A stretch of 5,920 bases of DNA, taken from NCBI GenBank assembly GCA_045651205.1, contig JAZRSA010000002.1, positions 1 to 5,920 of the forward strand, written 5' to 3'. This stretch comes from UMGS1649 sp045651205 (lineage in GTDB: Bacteria > Bacillota > Clostridia > TANB77 > CAG-465). The notes beneath the pieces are model-generated. The model saw only the letters and a program-made list of their open reading frames with translations, searched no databases and was not told where the DNA came from. Below, one piece after another: positions 1 to 5,124 of the stretch. Within the stretch, counting starts at the first letter, position 1. Every line of letters starts with the position of its first letter. The translations under genes were made by a program, and so were the position numbers.

Positions 1-555
1 CCTATCACTGGAGAGAAAGAAGCCAAACCTATGAAACCATTTATGGTCAATCAATTGCAATTAGCTTTTGAAAGAAACAACCTAATATTATCTCCATGGG
101 ATGATACTATATATAATCAATTAATCAACTACGAAGTTGAAAAAATAACTGCTAGTGGTATTCCTACTTTTACTAGCAAAGACGAACACTTTATAGATGC
201 ATTAGGATTAGCTTACTTAGCTATGGTATTAGAGTTTAAAAAGTTAACAGGCGTAATGCAAGAGTTTGAAACAGCAAGTGAAATGAAACTAATGACTAAT
301 ATGCACTTAACTGGAGCTAATGCTTTCGCAGGACAAAATGCTCGTAAGCAAGTTCCTCAAGAAGTAAAAGAGTTTTTTGAAAACACAGACTTTAGAGAGA
401 TTCGTGGAGAAAGACAATCCTGGGTTAAGTTAGACAGTTGCCAGGGTGCAATGAATCCTACAGAAAAGTATAGTAATAATAATACAGGACGAAGCAATTG
501 GGGCTCAAGAGGTGGAGGTCTCAATGGTGGTGGCTTTTCTAGAAGAGGGTGGTAA
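1..555 (+). CDS. Terminase large subunit, C-terminal part (5' end outside window)
   Basis: This is the end of the ATP-driven packaging motor, which pumps phage DNA through the portal and cuts it with an RNase H-like nuclease domain. The frame is open from base 1, so the ATG at 31 is probably internal and 184 residues are visible. The key sign is the segment at about 181-225 reading KDEHFIDALGLAYLAM, matching the late D-x-x-x-x-D-A/S-L-x-L-A motif of terminase nucleases, whose Asp helps bind the catalytic metal. The preceding stretch (LAFERNNLILSPWD, then YNQLINYEVEK) fits the strand-helix pattern just before that motif. The ATPase Walker motifs would lie upstream of the window. The last 24 residues are rich in Gly, Arg, Ser and Asn and end in RRGW. 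The portal and protease downstream support the call. The family is fairly sure; the exact type is not resolvable. Confidence 0.85.
   Translation, partial: PITGEKEAKPMKPFMVNQLQLAFERNNLILSPWDDTIYNQLINYEVEKITASGIPTFTSKDEHFIDALGLAYLAMVLEFKKLTGVMQEFETASEMKLMTNMHLTGANAFAGQNARKQVPQEVKEFFENTDFREIRGERQSWVKLDSCQGAMNPTEKYSNNNTGRSNWGSRGGGLNGGGFSRRGW
481..552 (+). other. Gly/Arg/Ser-rich C-terminal tail of terminase
   Basis: The final 24 residues of the terminase fragment are low complexity: a GRSNWGSRGGG block, then LNGGGFSRRGW. The segment is probably disordered and positively charged with aromatic residues, so nucleic-acid or portal contact is conceivable. That role is inference. Confidence 0.6.
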
Positions 556-565
556 TATCATATAC

Positions 566-575
566 AAGGAGGTGA
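566..575 (+). promoter_or_regulatory. Strong ribosome binding site for the 582-1673 gene
   Basis: AAGGAGGTGA is a full Shine-Dalgarno match. The core AAGGAGG ends 9 bases before the ATG at 582, which fixes that start. It lies in the 26-base gap after the terminase stop. Confidence 0.85.
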
Positions 576-581
576 GCGACC

Positions 582-1673
582 ATGGCAGATGATAAAGACA
601 AAGATAAACAACAGTACTCGTATAGACCCGACATAGAATATCAAGACACGTATGAATCAGACCATATTAACAAAGGGTATCAAAGTGTAGATGCGAATGA
701 TGGTGTAGGCGATGCCGATACGAGTACCGATGTAATGAGGGAAATAGATAAGACATTTAATGAAATAACAAAAATTATGCCTTTGTTACCTGCGGAGTTA
801 CAGACTGCTATTAATAATATATATAAGCCAGTATTGGATGACTGGTCAAAAATAAGAATAGATCCTTATCCAATAATAATACCAGACCCAGACCGTAAAA
901 TATATATACCAAAACCATATGAGCCTGAACCAATAGATCCTATAAAAGTTATATATCCAACACCTCCAGACCCTCCTGGATATACTCCTCCTGAGAGACC
1001 TGAAGATGGTTACGAGATAGATAATGATGGTATGTGGGATGTAGAACCTCCTGTGGTTATTGAAAGACCGCCTGTAGATCCTGAAGAAGTAATTAGGAAA
1101 GAATATATTAAAAACGTAGCAGATTTATATAACTATTATACTAATAGATTAAAGAACATCTTGTATCATTATTATTCAGAAAAATTAATAGCAGTGTACG
1201 CTAAGAAAAAAGATTCGGAAGGTAATTTATCTAATAAGACGACAGTCGATGTATTCTTTATGTTTTATCCAATCACAAATACATGTGCTGATGTTGATGA
1301 AAATTCAAAGCATTTATTTGATGCAAGTTTGGCAATGGGTGAAACAGCTAGTATGAAGTTATGTTTCTTAGAGAACGCATTCCCTGTAGACCAAACATTA
1401 CTTCATTTAAAAAGCTTTAAAACTATATACATGTTAAGACTTAGATATGCAGGGATAAAAGCAGAAGATAAAAAAGACAATATAAATGCTTTAAGCAACA
1501 ATATACTATTAGGTATGAAAAATAGTTATGACCAAAAGTATGATGTATCATTTGCGAACTTATACAAATATCTAAATAGCTCGCTTGATATACTAGAAGA
1601 TACAATCAATACTGAACTTGCTGGTTTAAAAGCCAGAAGAACTTTAATAGAGAAAGGGTGGACCAAAAAATGA
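582..1673 (+). CDS. Unrecognised phage protein with proline-rich middle, probably head- or packaging-associated
   Basis: I do not recognise this 363-aa protein. Its N-terminus (residues 1-50) is very polar and rich in Asp and Lys, likely disordered. A short predicted helical part follows at 50-90. Residues 94-167 hold about 22 prolines, often in PxP, PPxP or Pro-Asp/Glu spacing (for example PDPPGYTPPERP), suggesting an extended stiff linker. The C-terminal half (about 168-363) looks folded and mostly helical, with a Tyr-rich segment (YNYYTNRLKNILYHYY) and two cysteines (C235, C261). I see no signal peptide, membrane segment or enzyme motif. The start is fixed by a full Shine-Dalgarno. Its stop overlaps the next gene's ATG in an ATGA junction, so the two are likely translationally coupled. 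Its place between terminase and portal suggests a virion or packaging role, but this rests on position only. Confidence 0.9.
   Translation: MADDKDKDKQQYSYRPDIEYQDTYESDHINKGYQSVDANDGVGDADTSTDVMREIDKTFNEITKIMPLLPAELQTAINNIYKPVLDDWSKIRIDPYPIIIPDPDRKIYIPKPYEPEPIDPIKVIYPTPPDPPGYTPPERPEDGYEIDNDGMWDVEPPVVIERPPVDPEEVIRKEYIKNVADLYNYYTNRLKNILYHYYSEKLIAVYAKKKDSEGNLSNKTTVDVFFMFYPITNTCADVDENSKHLFDASLAMGETASMKLCFLENAFPVDQTLLHLKSFKTIYMLRLRYAGIKAEDKKDNINALSNNILLGMKNSYDQKYDVSFANLYKYLNSSLDILEDTINTELAGLKARRTLIEKGWTKK
861..1082 (+). repeat. Proline-rich low-complexity segment inside the 582-1673 gene
   Basis: About 22 of 74 residues are proline, interleaved with Asp, Glu, Tyr and Ile. It is an irregular repeat of P-x-P and D/E-P units rather than an exact tandem repeat. 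It separates a polar N-terminal part from a helical C-terminal domain. Confidence 0.75.
1651..1657 (+). promoter_or_regulatory. Ribosome binding site deciding the GroES start
   Basis: AGAAAGG ends 12 bases before the ATG at 1670 but directly touches the in-frame GTG at 1658. The ATG is therefore preferred over the GTG, which would add only four residues. The site lies within the end of the upstream gene. Confidence 0.6.
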
Positions 1674-1978
1674 TAATAGAACCTATCGGTGATAACATAT
1701 TAATAGAACTTCCAGTAGAGGCAGAGAAGGAAAATAAAACGGCTTCAGGAATAGTTCTTCCAAAGAAATCTGAGGCAGAAGCAAGAAAAGATATAGCTAC
1801 AGTTGTAGCAGTAGGCTCTGGTAGAATATTAAATGATGGCTCTTCATTAAAACCAGTAGTAAAGCCTGGCGATAAAGTTTTATTTAATAAGTATGCAGGA
1901 ACTATATTATCATTAGACGGTAAAGAATATTTATTAGTTAGAGAGTGTGACTTATTAGCAATATTAAGAGATGAATAA
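1670..1978 (+). CDS. groES: GroES-type co-chaperonin (Hsp10), phage-encoded
   Basis: This is a 102-aa co-chaperonin that would form a heptameric lid on a GroEL ring to help fold proteins in the cytoplasm. The whole GroES pattern is visible. The N-terminus MIIEPIGDNILIEL matches the family's opening strand. A mobile loop reads TASGIVLPKK and carries the GroEL-contacting I-V-L triplet (residues 28-30). Then come VVAVGSGRILNDG, VKPGDKVLFNKYAGT, and the closing strand GKEYLLVRECDLLAIL. Length is close to the usual 94-100 residues, and it looks more like bacterial GroES than the divergent T4 gp31. It starts on the stop codon of the upstream gene (ATGA) and ends 17 bases before the portal start. 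No GroEL is visible, so it would use the host's. A role in folding a head protein is inferred from T4 gp31 and RB49 CocO. The call is sure; its client is unknown. Confidence 0.95.
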   Translation: MIIEPIGDNILIELPVEAEKENKTASGIVLPKKSEAEARKDIATVVAVGSGRILNDGSSLKPVVKPGDKVLFNKYAGTILSLDGKEYLLVRECDLLAILRDE

Positions 1979-1981
1979 AAA

Positions 1982-1990
1982 GTGGGTGAT
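1982..1990 (+). promoter_or_regulatory. Ribosome binding site favouring a TTG start for portal
   Basis: GTGGGTGAT matches GGAGGTGAT at seven of nine positions. Its core ends 9 bases before the TTG at 1996 and 15 bases before the ATG at 2002. Spacing favours the TTG, but the ATG (two residues shorter) cannot be excluded. Confidence 0.55.
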
Positions 1991-1995
1991 GCAAA

Positions 1996-3618
1996 TTGGC
2001 GATGTTTAATTGGCCGTGGAAAACTAATAATTCATCTAATAATCAAGAGCAAATTGATACTCAAGAGGATGTCTTTAATTTCTCTAACCAGAAGACATCT
2101 TCAATGAGTCTTTTAAATAAAAAATCTATACAGAACTTTATAGTCAAGGCTGTAGGTTATGTAACGGCGCAAACAAGTCGTCGTGAATTATTTACTCGTC
2201 CTGAATTTAATTTATCAGAAATTAGAGATGCGTCGGAAGCAGATAGCTATGTTAAGATAAGTTTATCTAAATATTCATATTTGATATATAAAGCAGGATG
2301 GAAGTTCAAGTCTGAGAATCAACAAGCTATTGATTATTTGGATCAAAGATTTAAAATCATGTCTTACTGCACAGGTGTACCAATGGATATATTAATGCAA
2401 GGTATAGCTGATGACTTAGTAAGATATTCTAATGCCTTTTTATTAAAATCAAGAGTTGAACGTATACCAGGAGTTAAAGCTCAATCAATATACGATGATG
2501 GTTTAATAGTAGGTGGTTACACTAGGGTAGATCCTTGCAGTATAAAAATCAAACGTGACAAGCACGGTAACATACTTAAATACGAGCAAGGTCGTGGCGG
2601 GAATAAAAAACAATTTAAACCTGAAGATGTAATTCACTTCTATCTTGATAAAGATGCTAATAACGCATTTGGTACTCCTAGAATACTTGCCGCATTAGAA
2701 GACGTTAAATTACTTAGAAAAATAGAAGGTAATGTTACGGCACTTATTTATAGATTTGCTATGCCTCTATATCATTGGAAAATAGGTTTCCCTGAACCAG
2801 GATTCCAAGGTACTGATGGAGAGATAGCTAAAGCTAAACAAGAAATAGAAATGGGTAGTTTAGATGGAGTATTCATTACTAACGAAAAGACTGAGATTAA
2901 AGCAATAGGCTCTGAAGGTACTGCTATTAACATGCAACCTTATCTTAACTATTTTGAACAAAGGGTATTCTCTGCATTAGGTGTATCTGCTGCTCAAATG
3001 GGTAGGGGTGGAGCTAAACAAGATGCAGACTCTATGGAACAACAAGTACATGATACAGTTAAATTTATACAACGTATGATGTCTGAGTTCGTAGAGAAAA
3101 AGATGTTAATGGAGTTATTATTAGAAGGTGGCTTTAATCCATTTGAAAAAGAATCATATGTTGATTATGTGTTTGAAGAAATATCTCTTGAAACTAAAAT
3201 CAAAAAAGAAAATCACGAAATTAATAAATATCAATCTAATGTTACTACATTTAATGAAGCTCGTAGACGTATGGGTATGAAAGACGAAGCTGATGACGAT
3301 GAACAATTATATAATAGAAAAATCACAGATGAATCTGCTTTACGCAGTATAGATAGAACAGCAGAACATCAAAAAGAACTTGCCTATATTAATGGTGAAA
3401 TAGCTGTTAGAACAGCAGCTGCTAAACCAAGTTCTAGTTCATCTAGTTCTTCTAGTAAGAAATCGTCAGGAACGAGCGTATCAACAAAAAAGACAAGAAG
3501 CACTAAAGACAAAGGACCGAATGGAACAGTTAAAAGTTTAGATAGACCATCCAATCAACATGGTACATATTCTGTAAAAGTAAAAGAAGAATATGAAGAA
3601 GAATATGAGGATTGGTAA
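1996..3618 (+). CDS. Portal protein
   Basis: The portal is the ring at one capsid vertex through which DNA enters and leaves. It nucleates head assembly and docks the terminase. The 540-aa length is typical. Family signs include EDVIHFYLDKDANNAFGTPR (residues 210-229), followed by a long helix (LAALEDVKLLRKIEGNV), the pattern of the stem and clip region. RVFSALGVSAAQMGRGG (323-339) is the usual portal loop before the crown helices, and FNEARRRMG (419-427) is the common T/N-x-N-E-x-R near the end of the core. The N-terminal 35 residues are polar and probably disordered. The tail is unusual: nine serines (479-487), then a Lys/Arg/Ser stretch, a DRPSNQHGT segment (516-524), and an acidic end KEEYEEEYEDW. 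It follows groES by 17 bases and probably starts at TTG. Family confidence is high; no subtype is claimed. Confidence 0.92.
   Translation: MAMFNWPWKTNNSSNNQEQIDTQEDVFNFSNQKTSSMSLLNKKSIQNFIVKAVGYVTAQTSRRELFTRPEFNLSEIRDASEADSYVKISLSKYSYLIYKAGWKFKSENQQAIDYLDQRFKIMSYCTGVPMDILMQGIADDLVRYSNAFLLKSRVERIPGVKAQSIYDDGLIVGGYTRVDPCSIKIKRDKHGNILKYEQGRGGNKKQFKPEDVIHFYLDKDANNAFGTPRILAALEDVKLLRKIEGNVTALIYRFAMPLYHWKIGFPEPGFQGTDGEIAKAKQEIEMGSLDGVFITNEKTEIKAIGSEGTAINMQPYLNYFEQRVFSALGVSAAQMGRGGAKQDADSMEQQVHDTVKFIQRMMSEFVEKKMLMELLLEGGFNPFEKESYVDYVFEEISLETKIKKENHEINKYQSNVTTFNEARRRMGMKDEADDDEQLYNRKITDESALRSIDRTAEHQKELAYINGEIAVRTAAAKPSSSSSSSSSKKSSGTSVSTKKTRSTKDKGPNGTVKSLDRPSNQHGTYSVKVKEEYEEEYEDW
3430..3456 (+). repeat. 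Polyserine run in portal tail
   Basis: Nine consecutive serine codons, mixing AGT, TCT and TCA, form a degenerate TCTAGT-like simple repeat. It marks the boundary between the folded portal core and a basic linker. Confidence 0.85.
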
Positions 3619-3696
3619 TAAGTAAAAGAACAAAGATAGTAATATAGTTAATGAATCCTTAGAAAAAGTTAGCCAAAAAAGGTGGTGAACGCTTAT
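3619..3696 (+). other. Longest intergenic gap (78 bases), no clear element
   Basis: This AT-rich spacer between portal and protease contains only the protease ribosome binding site at its end. I see no stable hairpin with a T-run, no convincing promoter pair and no open frame longer than a few codons. Confidence 0.6.
3679..3688 (+). promoter_or_regulatory. Ribosome binding site deciding the protease start
   Basis: AAGGTGGTGA matches AAGGAGGTGA except at one position, and its core ends 11 bases before the ATG at 3697. The upstream in-frame GTG codons at 3682 and 3685 lie inside this site, so they are unlikely to be starts. Confidence 0.75.
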
Positions 3697-5091
3697 ATGG
3701 CATTAGAAGTAAAAGAGGAAGTAAGCGCCGTTATATTTTATAAGAATGTTAATGGGCTAGATGCACAAGAAAGTGTAGCACCTGCATTAGCATTCCAACC
3801 AGTATCTTCTGCAATATCTCCTGATTCTATAATGGTAGATATAGAAGGTATTCATTCTATAGTAACTAGAAACTTTACTTACTATACTCCAGAATGTTTA
3901 AAGAAGTCTGCACCGTATTGGACAACACCATATGAAAGACCTGTAATCATGCATCATAATGATAGAGACGGAGTTCAAATAGGTAGAGTAAAAGTAGTTG
4001 AATATGTTGAGGAAACTCGTGCAAAAAGTCCTGGTTTAGTATTCACTTGTAACATAGGTGATGACGCAGGAATAAAAGGTGTAAAGAATGGTACGTTATC
4101 TACTGTATCAATAGGAGCAGTTATTAATAAAGCAACTTGCTCTATATGCGGACAGAACATAGCTGCTGAAGGTGAATGTGAACATCAGAGAGGGCGCAAA
4201 TACGATGGAAAGCTTTGTTATTGGCTTATGGAAGATATGGAACCGAAAGAGTTATCTTACGTCATTGTTCCATCTGATAGATATGCTAATACAGTTAGAA
4301 TATATAAGCCGAAAGATATAAGCGCAAAAGAATCTTATAATGAAGGAGGCAATGACGACAGTATGGGTATATTCGATAACATAGATTTACCTTTAACAGA
4401 GCCTGAAGCTAAAGAAGCTGTAGAAGAATCTGTTGTTGAACAAACTGAAGTTCAAGAAGCAGAACAAGAAGTAGAGGCTCAAGAAGAAGTTAAGGTTGAA
4501 GAACCTGTGGTTGAAGAAGTTAAAGATGAAGAAGTTAAAGATGAACAACCGCAAGAAGAAGAAAAGGTTGAGGAACCTAAACAAGAAGAAGAACCTAAAG
4601 AAAAAAGCATAGACGACATGAGCAAAGAAGAACTTGCTGATAAATGCAAAGAACTTATAAAACTTGTATCTGGTTTACAAGATGATATAAAATATCTTAA
4701 ATCAAAACTTGATAAAGAAAGAGGAATAAAAGAGACTCTTGAATTAGAAGTTCTTCAAATGAAACAAGTTCAAAAAATGCACCTAGCTGAACAAATAGTT
4801 GACTTAAGAAAAGAGCTAGGACTTAGAGAAGAATCTATGGAAGACTTAATGATGTTATCAGAAGAATCATTAAATTCTTCAATCAAAACTTTTATGGAAT
4901 TTAAAGAAAGTAATACTTTCAATGTAAACACTCTTCCAAAAATTGAATCAAAAGCTTTAGTAGATGAAGAAGCAGATAACACAATAAAAGAATCTTCAAA
5001 AGAAGATTTAAACAAAAACAATAGTAATATAGATTATGAACAACAATTAAACAACTGGCTTAAAAATATGACAAATAGAAAATTCTTTTAA
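3697..5091 (+). CDS. Prohead maturation protease with fused C-terminal scaffold domain
   Basis: This 464-aa protein would act inside the procapsid, where its scaffold part shapes the shell and its protease part then digests the core. The N-terminal domain (about 40-205) fits the herpesvirus-assemblin/phage prohead protease fold. RPVIMHHND supplies the candidate catalytic His (H86 or H87), and LSTVSIGA supplies the candidate Ser (S138), 51-52 residues later as in that family. Right after it sits a Cys/His cluster, C148-x2-C151, C161-x-H163 and C174, in a CSICG...CEH...YDGKLCYW setting, likely a small zinc site. Residues 235-305 are extremely rich in Glu, Lys, Val and Gln, followed by heptad-like helices at 305-405 and a short helical end (YEQQLNNWLKNM). 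This is the composition of phage scaffolds, and it resembles the lambda gpC/Nu3 arrangement. The ATG at 3697 is chosen from the Shine-Dalgarno. Protease call strong; scaffold call good by composition and position. Confidence 0.88.
   Translation: MALEVKEEVSAVIFYKNVNGLDAQESVAPALAFQPVSSAISPDSIMVDIEGIHSIVTRNFTYYTPECLKKSAPYWTTPYERPVIMHHNDRDGVQIGRVKVVEYVEETRAKSPGLVFTCNIGDDAGIKGVKNGTLSTVSIGAVINKATCSICGQNIAAEGECEHQRGRKYDGKLCYWLMEDMEPKELSYVIVPSDRYANTVRIYKPKDISAKESYNEGGNDDSMGIFDNIDLPLTEPEAKEAVEESVVEQTEVQEAEQEVEAQEEVKVEEPVVEEVKDEEVKDEQPQEEEKVEEPKQEEEPKEKSIDDMSKEELADKCKELIKLVSGLQDDIKYLKSKLDKERGIKETLELEVLQMKQVQKMHLAEQIVDLRKELGLREESMEDLMMLSEESLNSSIKTFMEFKESNTFNVNTLPKIESKALVDEEADNTIKESSKEDLNKNNSNIDYEQQLNNWLKNMTNRKFF
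4138..4218 (+). other. Probable zinc-binding Cys/His cluster in protease
   Basis: Residues C148, C151, C161, H163 and C174 follow the candidate catalytic Ser by 10 to 36 residues. Their C-x2-C ... C-x-H ... C spacing is typical of a small structural zinc site. Similar inserts occur in other phage prohead proteases as far as I recall, so it also supports the protease call. Zinc binding is inferred. Confidence 0.6.
4343..4349 (+). promoter_or_regulatory. Internal Shine-Dalgarno inside the protease-scaffold gene
   Basis: AAGGAGG is a full core match, sitting in codons for Glu-Gly-Gly. It ends 13 bases before an in-frame ATG at 4363. The same 13-base spacing is seen before the ATG of the gene at 5125, so it is workable in this genome. 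Confidence 0.6.
4363..5091 (+). CDS. Possible nested scaffold protein from an internal in-frame start
   Basis: Translation from the ATG at 4363 would give a 242-aa protein identical to residues 223-464 of the protease-scaffold fusion. It would lack the whole protease domain and contain only the acidic region, the coiled-coil-like helices and the C-terminal helix. The ATG falls at the junction between the two domains, just before the acidic tract, with a full AAGGAGG 13 bases upstream. This matches lambda, where scaffold Nu3 is made from an internal start within the protease gene C. The protein would be an assembly scaffold, made in excess over the protease and removed before packaging. The reading is inference from the sequence; the alternative is that only the full-length fusion is made. 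Confidence 0.55.
   Translation: MGIFDNIDLPLTEPEAKEAVEESVVEQTEVQEAEQEVEAQEEVKVEEPVVEEVKDEEVKDEQPQEEEKVEEPKQEEEPKEKSIDDMSKEELADKCKELIKLVSGLQDDIKYLKSKLDKERGIKETLELEVLQMKQVQKMHLAEQIVDLRKELGLREESMEDLMMLSEESLNSSIKTFMEFKESNTFNVNTLPKIESKALVDEEADNTIKESSKEDLNKNNSNIDYEQQLNNWLKNMTNRKFF
4399..4611 (+). repeat. Acidic Glu/Lys/Val-rich low-complexity tract in the scaffold
   Basis: About 70 residues consist mostly of Glu with Val, Lys, Gln, Pro and Asp in loose EEVK, VEEP and QEEE units. Purine-rich GAA/AAA codons on this strand create a spurious Phe-rich open frame on the other strand. Confidence 0.8.
4513..4542 (+). repeat. Perfect 15-base tandem duplication
   Basis: GAAGAAGTTAAAGAT occurs twice head to tail, encoding EEVKD-EEVKD. 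It looks like a recent slippage or duplication within the acidic tract, so the tract length may vary between relatives. Confidence 0.85.
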
Positions 5092-5104
5092 TATTAAATA
5101 ATGT

Positions 5105-5111
5105 AAAGGAG
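5105..5111 (+). promoter_or_regulatory. Ribosome binding site for the structural gene at 5125
   Basis: AAAGGAG ends 13 bases before the ATG at 5125. A GTG at 5111 runs into a stop after three codons, so the ATG is the only reasonable start despite the long spacing. Confidence 0.75.
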
Positions 5112-5124
5112 TGAATAGGTAAAT

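Noticed and set aside
524..592. Short + frame of 22 codons starting behind a GGTGGAGGT run
   Set aside because: The Shine-Dalgarno-like run comes from the glycine codons of the terminase tail, and the frame only bridges into the next gene's start.
972..983. PPGY motif resembling a WW-domain ligand (PPxY)
   Set aside because: It lies in a stretch where prolines are everywhere, and WW-domain partners are not expected in bacteria.
1658..1669. GTG at 1658 as the GroES start
   Set aside because: The ribosome binding site touches this GTG directly, and the family normally begins close to the MIIEP-type strand at the ATG.
3612..3645. Possible promoter (TTGGTA with GATAGT or TAATAT) after portal
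   Set aside because: The -10 match is poor at the right spacing and the better TAATAT is too far away. AT-rich DNA gives such matches by chance.
3975..4160. Minus-strand open frame of 61 aa opposite the protease domain
   Set aside because: It overlaps conserved protease motifs on the other strand, has no recognisable domain, and every other gene is on the + strand.
4393..4584. Minus-strand open frame rich in Phe and Leu (63 aa)
   Set aside because: It is the complement of the Glu-rich GAA codons in the scaffold tract, with low complexity and no ribosome binding site case.
4770..5021. Minus-strand open frame of 83 aa opposite the scaffold helices
   Set aside because: Its Ser/Phe-rich composition mirrors the Lys/Glu/Leu codons opposite, with no independent support.
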